Source: Antarcticibacterium sp. 1MA-6-2
GTDB lineage: Bacteria; Bacteroidota; Bacteroidia; Flavobacteriales; Flavobacteriaceae
Assembly (NCBI RefSeq): GCF_021535135.1
Contig: NZ_CP091036.1
Location: 2,914,001 to 2,978,000, forward strand
DNA: 64,000 nt
Direction: 5' to 3'
Position 1 is the first letter of the stretch. Each line of letters begins with the position of its first letter. The position numbers and the translations under genes are program-made. Shown here in pieces: positions 30,834-39,946 of this stretch. The notes beneath the pieces were generated by a model, which was given only the letters and a program-made list of their open reading frames with translations, was not told the origin of the DNA and did not search any database.

Positions 30834-31275
30834 ATTTTTCTTTAATCATAGCAACATGGGGAATGCCGTCTTCAAGATAACCTTCCCCTGTTTGTTGAAA
30901 CCCGTGGGATTCATAAAACCTAATAAGATATTGTTGTGCTGAAAGCTTAATGCTCCCTGTATTAAATCTCTTTTTTATTTCATTTACAGAAGCTTCCATT
31001 ATTTGATGGCCATAGCCGTACTTTCTAAAATTCTCCTTTACTATTACCCGTCCTATAGAAGCTTTATCAAAATAATTTCCAGCGTCAAAACAACGGGTGT
31101 AAGCTACAAGATCAGTATCCTCAAAACCTAAAACGTGAATGGCATCCATATCTTTCCCATCAACATCCTGATAAACACAATTTTGTTCTACAACAAAAAC
31201 TTCACTTCTTAGCTGAAGGATTTTATAAAGCTCCTCAAGGTTTAATTGAGAAAAAGATTTTATAATAATATTCAT
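30826..31275 (-). CDS. GNAT-family N-acetyltransferase, ElaA-like
   Basis: 149 residues, intact. ElaA-type start with LYKILQLRSEVFVVEQNC, acetyl-CoA loop RVIVKENFRKYGYGHQIM and a C-terminal FYESHGFQQTGEGYLEDGIPH. Cytosolic; acceptor unknown. It ends inside the S41 gene by 8 bp on the opposite strand. The 115-bp gap upstream shows nothing certain. Confidence 0.88.
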   Translation of the reverse strand: MNIIIKSFSQLNLEELYKILQLRSEVFVVEQNCVYQDVDGKDMDAIHVLGFEDTDLVAYTRCFDAGNYFDKASIGRVIVKENFRKYGYGHQIMEASVNEIKKRFNTGSIKLSAQQYLIRFYESHGFQQTGEGYLEDGIPHVAMIKEKFI

Positions 31276-31390
31276 TTCTATATATAAAATAGCTAACTAA
31301 AACTTAACCCGAACATACTCTGATGGATAAGAACATAAACTGATGTAGATGAATTAAAGAAAAACCTCTTGAAATATAAATATTTAAAAA

Positions 31391-31819
31391 CTACACCAGT
31401 ATTTTTTCAATTCTTTTTTGGTGCCTTCCTCCTTCAAATTTTGTATCCAAAAAAACCTGGACCATATCCACAGCTTGAGTTTGAGAAACATATCTGGCCG
31501 GAATACTTAAGATGTTAGCATTGTTATGCTCCCTTGCAAGTGCAGCGATCTCTTTTGTCCAACAAAGGGCACATCTAATTCCACTGTGTTTATTAGCAGT
31601 CATTGAAGCCCCGTTACCACTTCCACAAATAATTATACCAAAATCCACAGTTTTATTCTCCACATCATTAGCTACGGGATGTACAAAGTCAGCATAGTCA
31701 ACACTATCTTCAGAGTTTGTTCCATGGTTAATAACTTCAATACCCTTTGATTCCAGAAAGGCTACGATAGCTTTTTTATACTCTGTACCTGCGTGATCGT
31801 TCCCAATTGCAATTTTCAT
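31391..31819 (-). CDS. rpiB: Ribose-5-phosphate isomerase B
   Basis: 142 residues, intact, usual length for RpiB. The N-terminal IGNDHAGTEYKK, active-site Cys region IIICGSGNGASMTANK and the C-terminal FEGGRHQKRIEKI are classical. Interconverts ribose-5- and ribulose-5-phosphate in the non-oxidative pentose pathway. Because RpiB/LacAB relatives also isomerise other sugar phosphates, an allose/galactose-type role is possible but unsupported here. Confidence 0.95.
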   Translation of the reverse strand: MKIAIGNDHAGTEYKKAIVAFLESKGIEVINHGTNSEDSVDYADFVHPVANDVENKTVDFGIIICGSGNGASMTANKHSGIRCALCWTKEIAALAREHNNANILSIPARYVSQTQAVDMVQVFLDTKFEGGRHQKRIEKILV

Positions 31820-32516
31820 AATGTTGATTTATAAGTTTAAACAAAGGTAAAAAATGGCTTGTTAACTAATATTATTTCAGTTGTTAATTACTATTCATAA
31901 AACCTTTATTTCAAAGGTGTTGATATTCACCTATAATTGTGAATAAGATTTAGGCAGAATCTTACAAGCTTATTTGGATATATGGCTGAAATAAAGAATA
32001 GAAAAAATTATGTGAGGATTTCAAATTATAACTCCTGTATTTTTCGTCAACTTATGAGCATCAAAATTTCTGTTGTGAACAGCAAAATTTAAATGTTTTA
32101 TCAAGAGATTCTATTAACACATAATTATTAACTTTTGTTAAGTAGTTCTTAAAATACCATAGTAATCAGCACTTTGTCTTATTAGGGTTTTGTTAACATC
32201 TCAATAGGATGTGTTGGTAGCGAGAATTCCAATTTTTTCTTCAAAAAGTTATTCTACAAATTAACAACCCATCATAAGCATCAGTTTTATAAATTTTTAA
32301 AAAGAAGAAAAAGTAAATAATATAATAACTGTTGATAACAATGAAGTCTGGCGAGAAAAAGAACAAATAATTTTTAGAAGAAAAAAGATGTGCAGGAATA
32401 AACGTAATTTTTTGTATTATTTTTTTAATTATTATAAATAACTATATATCAACCAGATATACCAGTATTTAAATTATGAAATAATAAAAATAAATTATTG
32501 AATTTTCTGTAGAAGT
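31820..32516. other. Long AT-rich non-coding stretch
   Basis: No ORF with coding character on either strand over about 700 bp, in a window where other gaps are mostly below 250 bp. It contains five of the eight TTGTTAA motifs described separately and two one-mismatch DnaA-box-like strings (TGTGAATAA at 31938, TGTTGATAA at 32330). No tRNA, hairpin terminator or obvious ncRNA structure is apparent. Confidence 0.5.
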
Positions 32517-32853
32517 TTAATTTTCAGAACTTAATACTACTACAGAAGTACCACTCACATGAAAGTGTGTAGTAGATTTTTTATTAAGGGATTCATTTAC
32601 AAACGAAAATATTCCCAGTACTCCTGCCAGAAAAATAATAAAAAATAAGAGCGATATTTTAGTTGATTTGCTCATACCTATCACTTTAAAAATTTTGTTA
32701 ACGGGGAGAATTCTGTGGGGGAGAAATTAGCACCAAATTTAAGAAAACTTTAATATTTTCCTAATAAAAATTTAATTTATTATTTCTTAACTGTTTGTTA
32801 ACCAATGGATCCTGGATTTCCGGGAAAATCAAATAGCAACTATGCCTTAACAA
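31859..32853. repeat. Cluster of eight TTGTTAA motifs
   Basis: TTGTTAA (either strand) starts at 31859, 31881, 32135, 32190, 32261, 32695, 32795 and 32847; four are TTGTTAAC. By a rough base-composition estimate, fewer than one copy would be expected in this length. All lie in the non-coding gap between rpiB and rnr, around the small ORF. Role unknown. Confidence 0.55.
32517..32675 (-). CDS. Putative 52-residue single-pass membrane peptide
   Basis: ATG 32675 to TAA 32517 encodes a basic start (MSKSTK), one hydrophobic helix (ISLLFFIIFLAGVLGIF, residues 7-23) and a polar tail ending in VVVLSSEN. No family is recognised. It is alone in the large rpiB-rnr gap, and the positive-inside topology is coherent. 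The ORF is short enough to arise by chance, so the call is tentative. Confidence 0.45.
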   Translation of the reverse strand: MSKSTKISLLFFIIFLAGVLGIFSFVNESLNKKSTTHFHVSGTSVVVLSSEN

Positions 32854-32917
32854 AACTTTAGATGCAGATAATTTCTAAGTCAGTTTTTAGCCGTAATTTT
32901 ATCCTTTAATTAAATAT

Positions 32918-35125
32918 ATGAGTCAAAAGAAGAAGAAGAATAAGAGTTCCGGAGGCAATACAGATAATCTCTCCAAATCTATTAAGGACATTTTAAGAAA
33001 AGCACCGGAGACTACTTTTAATTATAAACAAATCGCAGCTAAACTCGGCGTTGATGACGCTAATACGAGAAATAAAATTATAAGGGCCCTGGCCCAACTG
33101 GCAGCTAAAAAAGAAATTGAGGAAAAGGAACGGGGAAAATTTAGCATAGTAGCCAATCTTGATTACTATACCGGAATTCTCGATATGACTGCTAAAGGAT
33201 TTGGTTATGTAGTGGTAGCGGAACTGGAAGATGATGTTTTTGTTCCTGCCAATGCTCTAAATAAAGCTTTTGATGGTGACGAGGTTGAAATTTATATTTA
33301 CAACCGCAGAAGAAAAAGAAAGTCTGAAGCTGAAGTTGTAAGAGTAATAAATCGTAAGCGAACTGAATTTGTTGGTGTTCTTCAACTTCAAAAGAATTTT
33401 GGATTTGTTTCTATACAGGATCCAAAAATGTACACCGATATTTTTGTTCAAAAGAACAAGATAATGGATGCCCAGGATGGTGATAAAGTGGTAGTCACCA
33501 TGGAAGAATGGCCTGAAAAAGCTGATTCCCCCTTTGGTAGGGTTACTCAGGTGTTGGGAAAACCAGGGGAACATAATACTGAAATCCATTCCATACTTGC
33601 CCAATATGGGTTACCTCATGAATTTCCTGAAGAAGTTGAAGAATACGCCAATGGCATTGATACTTCAATAAAAGAAGAAGAAATTTCTAAAAGAAAAGAT
33701 CTTCGGGACGTTCTAACCTTTACAATAGATCCTATAGATGCAAAGGATTTTGATGATGCTTTAAGTTTTAGAGAATTAGAAGATGGCGACTTTGAAATAG
33801 GGATTCATATAGCAGATGTTTCTCATTATTTGCAACCCGATACTATACTGGATGAAGAGGCTTATCAACGGGCTACATCTATATATCTGGTAGACAGGGT
33901 TGTGCCTATGCTACCGGAAGTACTATCTAACAATGCCTGTTCTTTAAGACCAAATGAGGAAAAATATACTTTCTCTGCAATATTTAATATGGATAGTCAC
34001 GGGCATGTGAAAAAACAATGGTTTGGGCGAACCGTAACTTTATCTGATGCAAGATTTGCCTACGAAGAAGCACAGCATATTATAGAAACAGGAAAAGGAA
34101 ATATTCCTTTAGAAATATCCATTCAGGATAAGGAGTATACTGTGGGTGATGATATTGTAAAAGCAGTAATTACTCTGGATACACTTGCAAAGAAAATGCG
34201 GGCCCGGCGTATGAAAGAAGGAGCCATATCTTTTGATAAAGTAGAGGTAAAGTTTCAGTTGAACGAGGAGAATGAACCTACAGGTGTCTACTTTAAAACA
34301 ACTAAAGAAGCCAATAAATTAATTGAAGAGTTTATGTTACTTGCCAATAGGAAAGTAGCCGAGTTCATAGGTAAACAAACTCCAAAGAAAACTTTTGTAT
34401 ACCGTTGTCATGATGAACCAGATGAATCAAAATTAGCTTCATTACAAACTGTTGTCTCTAAATTTGGTTACAAGATAAACCTTAAGGACAGAAAATCTAT
34501 TACAACCTCTCTAAATAGCTTATTGAGTGATGTTCAGGGGAAAAAAGAGCAGAACCTTGTAGATACTCTCGCCATCCGCACGATGAGTAAAGCTTATTAC
34601 AGTACAGAGAACATTGGTCACTATGGTCTTGCATTTGATTATTATTCTCATTTTACTTCACCTATCCGAAGATATCCGGATGTAATGACTCATAGACTTT
34701 TACAGCGTTACCTGGATCAACAACCTTCAGCAAAAGAAGAAGAATACGAAGAAAAATGTCATCACAGTAGTGAAATGGAAAGTCTTGCGACTAATGCCGA
34801 AAGAGATTCTATTAAGTACATGGAGGTGAAATTTATGATAGATCACCAGGATGAGAAATTTTTAGGCGTTATTTCAGGAGTGACTGAATGGGGTATCTAT
34901 GTTGAGATCATTGATAATAAATGTGAGGGAATGGTGAGATTACGGGATATTAAGGATGATCATTACGAGTTTGATGAAGAACAGTATGCTATAGTTGGTA
35001 AAAGGACTGGAAAAAAGTATACCCTTGGAGATGAAGTATATGTAACTGTAAAAAATGCAGATCTTGTTAAAAGACATCTGGATTTTAATCTCGTTGGTGA
35101 TAATCAGGAAGGCGGGAATTCTTAA
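32918..35125 (+). CDS. rnr: Ribonuclease R, 3'-5' exoribonuclease
   Basis: 735 residues, intact. Layout: basic Lys-rich start, winged-helix region (KQIAAKLGVDDANTRNKI), two cold-shock-like domains (GFGYVVV, KNFGFVSIQ), the RNB catalytic domain with DPIDAKDFDDAL around residue 270 (four metal-binding Asp), and a C-terminal S1 domain (FLGVISGVTEWGIYVEI). Degrades structured RNA in the cytosol. Start ATG 32918 follows the AT-rich gap. Confidence 0.97.
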   Translation: MSQKKKKNKSSGGNTDNLSKSIKDILRKAPETTFNYKQIAAKLGVDDANTRNKIIRALAQLAAKKEIEEKERGKFSIVANLDYYTGILDMTAKGFGYVVVAELEDDVFVPANALNKAFDGDEVEIYIYNRRRKRKSEAEVVRVINRKRTEFVGVLQLQKNFGFVSIQDPKMYTDIFVQKNKIMDAQDGDKVVVTMEEWPEKADSPFGRVTQVLGKPGEHNTEIHSILAQYGLPHEFPEEVEEYANGIDTSIKEEEISKRKDLRDVLTFTIDPIDAKDFDDALSFRELEDGDFEIGIHIADVSHYLQPDTILDEEAYQRATSIYLVDRVVPMLPEVLSNNACSLRPNEEKYTFSAIFNMDSHGHVKKQWFGRTVTLSDARFAYEEAQHIIETGKGNIPLEISIQDKEYTVGDDIVKAVITLDTLAKKMRARRMKEGAISFDKVEVKFQLNEENEPTGVYFKTTKEANKLIEEFMLLANRKVAEFIGKQTPKKTFVYRCHDEPDESKLASLQTVVSKFGYKINLKDRKSITTSLNSLLSDVQGKKEQNLVDTLAIRTMSKAYYSTENIGHYGLAFDYYSHFTSPIRRYPDVMTHRLLQRYLDQQPSAKEEEYEEKCHHSSEMESLATNAERDSIKYMEVKFMIDHQDEKFLGVISGVTEWGIYVEIIDNKCEGMVRLRDIKDDHYEFDEEQYAIVGKRTGKKYTLGDEVYVTVKNADLVKRHLDFNLVGDNQEGGNS

Positions 35126-35174
35126 CTCCTGTTTTAAAAATTAAAAATCTATACAGGCAGAAGACTATTTAATC

Positions 35175-35846
35175 ATGAAAAAATTATTGTTTTTACTGTT
35201 GTTCATCCCTGCAACAGGTGTGTTTGGACAGGAAATAAATATTGATCTTGATAACTTTAATGAAGTGGAAGTTTCAAGAGGTTTAACAGTGAATTTTACT
35301 CCGGCTGAAGAAAATACCGCTGTTATTACAGGCAATAGCAGGGATAAAATTAATTTGAAAGTTGATAAAGGGGTTTTGATTATTAAAACCAGTCTTACTC
35401 AGCTCTTAAAATCAGATAATACAGTTGTAAACGTTTATTATAAGCAATTACAGGATATTAAGGCCAGGCAAAATGCTGCAGTTGAATTTTGTTCTAAGAT
35501 TTCCCAACCTTTGATAAAATTTAAAGCTACAGAAGGAGCAGAGATCATTGCCTTTATAGAGGTTGAAAATCTTGTAGCCAATGCCAGCACAGGCGGAAAC
35601 CTTCGAATTCGTGGAAAAGCAGAAAAGCAGGAGATCGATGTGAATGCTGCAGGAGGATTTAGAGGTGAAAATCTTAAAGGAGAGAATATTCGAATAAATT
35701 TAAATGGTGGAGGTAGTGTATATGTTTTTGCTGAAAATTATGTAGACGCAACTGTAAGAGCTGGAGGTCATGTTTATATTTATGGTGATCCCGAAAGAGT
35801 AGATGAACACACCAGCTTTGGAGGTGTTATTAAAAAGATAAACTAA
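35175..35846 (+). CDS. DUF2807 (head GIN domain) exported protein
   Basis: 223 residues with a signal peptide ending near GVFGQ. The rest is a repetitive beta-helix-like pattern (NLVANASTGGNLRIRGKAEKQ, GENIRINLNGGGSVYVFAENYV) typical of DUF2807 putative auto-transporter adhesin-head proteins of Bacteroidota. Function unknown; likely periplasmic or surface. Lies 49 bp after rnr. Confidence 0.82.
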   Translation: MKKLLFLLLFIPATGVFGQEINIDLDNFNEVEVSRGLTVNFTPAEENTAVITGNSRDKINLKVDKGVLIIKTSLTQLLKSDNTVVNVYYKQLQDIKARQNAAVEFCSKISQPLIKFKATEGAEIIAFIEVENLVANASTGGNLRIRGKAEKQEIDVNAAGGFRGENLKGENIRINLNGGGSVYVFAENYVDATVRAGGHVYIYGDPERVDEHTSFGGVIKKIN

Positions 35847-35878
35847 TAAGTTTACCTTTGTGAAAATCGAGTTAGCGT

Positions 35879-36598
35879 ATGATTCATGACATCCTTGCAG
35901 CCATTCCCCTCGGATTTTTTCTGGCATTCTTACTTGGTCCGGTATTTTTTGTTTTACTTGAAACAGCCGCTATAAAGGGATTTAGAGCGGCATTTTTTTT
36001 TGATCTGGGAGTTATTCTGGCTGATGTTGTTTTTCTTTTTATAGCCTATTTAAGTACCTCCAAATTACTGGCGAGATTAAAGGATGATCCAGCCCTTTAC
36101 ATCTTTGGAGGAGTTATACTTTCAACATATGGGGTCATGAGCTTCATCCAGGCCAAAAAATCCTTACCTCTTGAAGATGAAACTCCTGAAGTTCGCAAAT
36201 TGAACCGAAATGATTACCTGGGATTGGCGGCCAAAGGCTTTTTGCTAAACTTTATAAACATTGGAGTTTTAGGATTTTGGTTGGGTCTTATCATAGTCTT
36301 TGGTCCAACTCTCGAGATGGATACTAACAGAATTACAGTCTTTTTTGCTACAGTTCTAACTACCTATCTTGTACTTGATATCTTTAAAATTCTTCTCGCA
36401 AAGAAATTGAACAGTAAATTAACCCCTGAAAGAATCTATATGATGAAAAGAGGGATAAGTATTGTAATGATAGTGTTTGGAGGCATCCTAATTGGGAGAG
36501 GTGTTTTTCCAAAAAAAATTGAAAGACTTCAAGATCAAATAGAGATCATCCAGCCGGAGAATGTTGCCTTGAGCAAAAAAAATTCCATTAAACATTAA
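35879..36598 (+). CDS. LysE/RhtB-family amino-acid exporter
   Basis: 239 residues, six predicted membrane segments; N-terminal IPLGFFLAFLLGPVFFVLLETA matches the LysE/RhtB start G-x-x-x-G-P. Probable inner-membrane efflux of an amino acid or similar metabolite; specificity not visible. Intact, ends shortly before the shared terminator with the tRNA gene. Confidence 0.85.
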   Translation: MIHDILAAIPLGFFLAFLLGPVFFVLLETAAIKGFRAAFFFDLGVILADVVFLFIAYLSTSKLLARLKDDPALYIFGGVILSTYGVMSFIQAKKSLPLEDETPEVRKLNRNDYLGLAAKGFLLNFINIGVLGFWLGLIIVFGPTLEMDTNRITVFFATVLTTYLVLDIFKILLAKKLNSKLTPERIYMMKRGISIVMIVFGGILIGRGVFPKKIERLQDQIEIIQPENVALSKKNSIKH

Positions 36599-36634
36599 GT
36601 TTACCAAAGAAACCGGGGAGGTAATTTTAAAGAA

Positions 36635-36666
36635 TAAAAAAAGCCTCCTATAAAAGGAAGCTTTTG
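36635..36666 (-). terminator. Terminator of tRNA-Cys (and possibly of the LysE gene)
   Basis: On the minus strand the stem AAAGCTTCC / GGAGGCTTT (one G-T pair) with a 7-base loop is followed by a run of seven T. It directly follows the tRNA 3' end. The stem can also serve the convergent plus-strand gene. Confidence 0.85.
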
Positions 36667-36737
36667 AGGCATCGAGCGGATTCGAACCGCTGTACGAGCT
36701 TTTGCAGAGCTCTGCCTAGCCACTCGGCCACGATGCC
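36667..36737 (-). tRNA. tRNA-Cys (anticodon GCA)
   Basis: 71-nt cloverleaf: acceptor GGCATCG/CGATGCC with U discriminator, D arm with GGCTAGGC loop, anticodon stem GAGCT/AGCTC around CTGCAAA (anticodon GCA), and T arm GCGG-TTCGAAT-CCGC. The U73 discriminator is the known cysteine identity element. CCA is not encoded. Confidence 0.96.
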
Positions 36738-36789
36738 ATTAAAATTGGTTGGCAAATGTAATAAAATTTTCCAGTAACAGAAGAAAAAA

Positions 36790-37146
36790 CTAACGGGATT
36801 TACTTCGGTATACCGTAACCATTCCCACATCTCCTCCTAAAGGCGGATTTATTTTTGAGACCCCCACCTTTACTTTTTGTACCAGTAGTAATTCATCCAG
36901 GACCCGGTTAAGAATCCTTTCTGCCACAGTTTCAAGGAGTTTTGCCCTTATAGCCATTTCCTCTTTTACTATTTTGTTCAGGTGAACATAATCAATGGTA
37001 TCTGCTAAAGAATCAGTTTTAGCTGAGTGAGAAAGATCACCTTTTACAGTAAGATCTACCCGGTAATCACTTCCAATTTTTCCTTCTTCATCAAGGCAAC
37101 CATGGTAAGAAAAGACCTTGATGTTGCGCAATTTAATTTTTCCCAC
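36790..37146 (-). CDS. folB: Dihydroneopterin aldolase
   Basis: 118 residues, intact. Family pattern NIKVFSYHGCLDEEGKIGSDY at the start, the Glu/Tyr region DTIDYVHLNKIVKEEM, LLETVAERI and the C-terminal KINPPLGGDVGMVTV. Cytosolic enzyme of tetrahydrofolate synthesis. Divergent from glnS with a TAnnTTTG box for each gene in the 188-bp gap. Confidence 0.95.
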   Translation of the reverse strand: MGKIKLRNIKVFSYHGCLDEEGKIGSDYRVDLTVKGDLSHSAKTDSLADTIDYVHLNKIVKEEMAIRAKLLETVAERILNRVLDELLLVQKVKVGVSKINPPLGGDVGMVTVYRSKSR

Positions 37147-37160
37147 TATTTATTTTTTTA

Positions 37161-37168
37161 CAAAGTTA
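37161..37168 (-). promoter_or_regulatory. Putative -7 box of the folB promoter
   Basis: Minus-strand TAACTTTG matches TAnnTTTG, 15 bp before the folB start. The -33 element is not clear. Confidence 0.45.
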
Positions 37169-37298
37169 AAGAGCTTCATTGTTTTATTCCCATAAATTAA
37201 TTTTTTTCGATTTTACGGTAAAAATAGCCTCTTGAAGAAATGATGGAAATGATGTTTTTTCTGATAGATGCCTGTACAAAAAGCGATTTTATTTTTGG

Positions 37299-37306
37299 TA
37301 ACTTTG
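37299..37306 (+). promoter_or_regulatory. Putative -7 box of the glnS promoter
   Basis: TAACTTTG matches TAnnTTTG, 28 bp before ATG 37335. It is the same octamer as the folB box on the other strand. No convincing -33 element. Confidence 0.5.
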
Positions 37307-37334
37307 CCATCTATTTTATATAAGAAGCACGATT

Positions 37335-39014
37335 ATGGCTGAAGTAAAAAGATCTCTCAATTTCATTGAGCAAATTATAGAAGAAGACCTTAAAAATGGG
37401 TATTCTCAGCAGGATTTGAAATTCCGTTTTCCCCCGGAACCTAATGGATATTTACATATTGGACACGCATCCTCAATCTGTCTTAACTTTGGGTTAGGAG
37501 AGAAGTACAATGCACTTAGTTAACCTTCGGTTTGACGATACCAATCCTATAAAGGAAGAACAGGAATTTGTTGATGCTATAAAAGAAGATGTCGTTTGGC
37601 TTGGCTTTAAATGGGCTAATGAATGTTATGCTTCCGATTATTTTCAGCAACTGTACGACTGGGCTGTAGAACTTATTAAGAGAGGGTATGCGTATGTTGA
37701 TAGTCAAACTTCAGCAGTCATTGCCGAACAAAAAGGAACTCCAACCCAAGTAGTACAAATAGCCCTTTCCGTGATAGAAGAGTAGAGGAGAACCTGGAGT
37801 TGTTTGAGAAAATGAAGAATGGGGAAACTACCGAAGGAGCTCACGTGTTACGTGCCAAAATCGATATGTCTTCTTCAAATATGTTGATGAGAGATCCTAT
37901 TATGTACAGGAGCTTACATAAAAAACACCATAGAACCGGGAATGACTGGAATATTTATCCAATGTATGACTGGGCGCATGGTGAGAGCGATTTTATTGAA
38001 GGTGTGTCGCATTCCTTTTGTACCCTGGAATTTTTGCCGCACCGGGAGTTGTATAACTGGTTTTTGGAAAAGGTAAGCTCTTCTGAAGATTTTCTTCCTA
38101 AACAAAGGGAATTCGCACGTCGCAATTTAAGCCACACCATTGTAAGTAAAAGAAAACTCTTTCATTTAGTACAAAAAGGAATTGTAGCTTCCTGGGATGA
38201 TCCAAGGATGCCTACTATCTCAGGGCTTAGAAGAAGGGGATATACTCCTGCGTCAATTAAAAAATTTGCTGAAACTATAGGAATAGCTAAAAGGGAGAAT
38301 GTAATAGATGTTTCTCTTTTAGAATTTTGCATACGTGAGGATCTTAACAAAACAACTCAACGTGTCATGGGAGTTTTAGACGCTGTGAAATTGGTTATTA
38401 CTAATTATCCTGAAGGGAAAGAAGAATGGCTGGAGACTGAGAATAATCCTGAAGATGAAGAGGCGGGTACAAGAGAGATTCCTTTTTCAAGAGAAATTTA
38501 CATTGAGCGGGAAGACTTTAAGGAAGAGGCTAACCGAAAGTTTTTCCGATTAAGCCTTGGTAAGGAAGTGAGGCTTAAGAGTGCTTATATTATTAAAGGA
38601 GAAGGAGTAGTTAAGGATGAAAACGGGGAAATTACAGAAATTCATTGTACTTATGATCCCAAAAGCAAAAGTGGAAGTGGGACCGAAGAATCATTGAGAA
38701 AAGTAAAGGGAACGCTCCACTGGGTATCTGTACCTCACGCTCTTGAAGCTGAAATACGCTTATATGACCGATTGTTCACTGAAGAAACACCAGATACTGA
38801 TAAGGAGAAAGATTTTCTGGAGTTCATTAATCCCGAATCTTTAAAAGTAATTAAGGGATATGTAGAGCCCGGACTTAAGAATGCTGGAGTGGCCGAAAAA
38901 TTCCAGTTTCAGAGAATTGGATATTTTTGTGTAGATAAAGAAAGCTCAGCTGAAAACCTGATCTTCAACAGGACTGTTACACTTAGGGACTCCTGGGGTA
39001 AGCAGGGCCAATGA
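37335..39014 (+). CDS. glnS: Glutaminyl-tRNA synthetase (two lesions)
   Basis: Class I aminoacyl-tRNA synthetase, about 559 residues when joined. HIGH-type motif [13 protein letters not shown] is near residue 40 and the KMSKS equivalent is VSKRKL in the middle. GlnRS landmarks include [20 protein letters not shown] and the C-terminal anticodon-binding barrels. The frame breaks at 37514-37520, where ACTTAGT read as ACCGGT restores Y-N-A-P-V-N-L-R-F. It breaks again at 37750-37754, where GTAGT read as ACCGGT gives [12 protein letters not shown]. Both repairs give family sequence, so the gene is almost certainly functional in the cell. Confidence 0.93.
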
Positions 39015-39096
39015 GAGTGATGTGTTAAGAATACTTTAGCATTGAATTTTTACATATTAACTTAGGTTATTAACAGCCATAGGTTACTGTTTAGAG

Positions 39097-39104
39097 TATA
39101 TTTG
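39097..39104 (+). promoter_or_regulatory. Putative -7 box of the YtxH operon
   Basis: TATATTTG fits TAnnTTTG, 27 bp before ATG 39132. Thirty bases upstream (39060-39067) lies ACTTAGGT, one of the strings that elsewhere stands for ACCGGT, so the promoter sequence itself may be misread. Confidence 0.45.
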
Positions 39105-39131
39105 AAAGAATATTAACTAAAAAAGACAATT

Positions 39132-39590
39132 ATGGCAAATACTGGAAGTACTTTTCTGGCTTTAGTAACAGGCGCAGCTATTGGAGCTGTTGCGGGTATT
39201 TTATATGCACCTGACAGTGGTGAGAAAACTCGTCAGAAGCTTGGCGAGGACGCCAGAAGAGCTCAGGATGAATTCAATAAAAGATATCAGGAAACTTCAT
39301 CTAATCTAGGCACTAAGGCAAAACAGGCCAGAGTGGATTTTGAACGTCGTTTAGAAGAAACTTTATCTTCTGCCAGTTATAAGGCTGATGAAATACTGTC
39401 TGCTATGGAATCCAAGCTTGAAGATCTTAGAAAGCAGAATTCTAAGTTCCAGAAAGACACAGCTTCTGGTTCAACAGGATCTGGTTCTACAAGTTCTTCT
39501 GGCACTATAGGAGATACAACAGGTAGTAAAACCGGAACAACTGGTGGTGGTAAATCAGGACCACAAACTACTGGACAAGCAGTTATTTAA
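39132..39590 (+). CDS. YtxH-domain protein
   Basis: 152 residues, intact: an N-terminal Gly/Ala-rich membrane segment (LVTGAAIGAVAGILYAPDSG, residues 9-28) with the YtxH pattern, amphipathic coiled-coil-prone helices (residues 30-105), then a low-complexity Ser/Thr/Gly tail (residues 110-150). YtxH proteins are stress-associated in Firmicutes; role in Bacteroidota is not established. First of three tightly spaced genes (gaps of 2 and 3 bp). Confidence 0.85.
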   Translation: MANTGSTFLALVTGAAIGAVAGILYAPDSGEKTRQKLGEDARRAQDEFNKRYQETSSNLGTKAKQARVDFERRLEETLSSASYKADEILSAMESKLEDLRKQNSKFQKDTASGSTGSGSTSSSGTIGDTTGSKTGTTGGGKSGPQTTGQAVI

Positions 39591-39592
39591 AC

Positions 39593-39943
39593 ATGGCTTT
39601 TGAAAATCTAAGTTATAGCATTAGTAGCCTTAAGGAAAGTATTCAAGCTGTAAAACAAAGCAGTAAAGAATACTATAAACTTAGCGCATATAAGGGTGCA
39701 ACGAAGGGAGTTGTCTCTATTATTGTAGGGGTTTTAGCAGCTTTTTTTGCTATTGTAGCCCTTATGTTCCTTTCAGTGGCTCTTGCTATTTATCTTAGTA
39801 ATGTTTTAGATTCTCCCAGTGCAGGTTTCTTTATTGTGGGAGGAATTTATATACTGTTCCTCATTCTTCTGTTTGTTGTCGGTAAGAAATATATCGAGAA
39901 AACTGTTTTAGTCAAATCTTCACGTAAATTCTTTAATAACTAA
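39593..39943 (+). CDS. Small two-pass membrane protein (holin-3-6/DUF1469-like)
   Basis: 116 residues, with two strong hydrophobic helices (VVSIIVGVLAAFFAIVALMF and FFIVGGIYILFLILLFVVG) flanked by charged ends. Layout matches the 'phage holin family' proteins that accompany YtxH genes in Flavobacteriia; there is no phage context. Two bp after YtxH, three before the next ORF. Confidence 0.75.
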   Translation: MAFENLSYSISSLKESIQAVKQSSKEYYKLSAYKGATKGVVSIIVGVLAAFFAIVALMFLSVALAIYLSNVLDSPSAGFFIVGGIYILFLILLFVVGKKYIEKTVLVKSSRKFFNN

Positions 39944-39946
39944 ATT

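Noticed and set aside
31938..32338. Replication origin in the AT-rich rpiB-rnr gap (two one-mismatch DnaA-box-like strings)
   Set aside because: Only two imperfect boxes, no dnaA, dnaN or cluster of exact boxes nearby. The parS-like sites suggest origin proximity but do not locate it.
36707..36717. CTAG in the tRNA-Cys D loop as an altered site
   Set aside because: The GGCTAGGC D loop is normal for this tRNA and the cloverleaf folds perfectly; no correction needed.
39593..39943. Prophage remnant, from the holin-like protein
   Set aside because: No other phage gene, integrase or attachment repeat is near; housekeeping genes lie on both sides.
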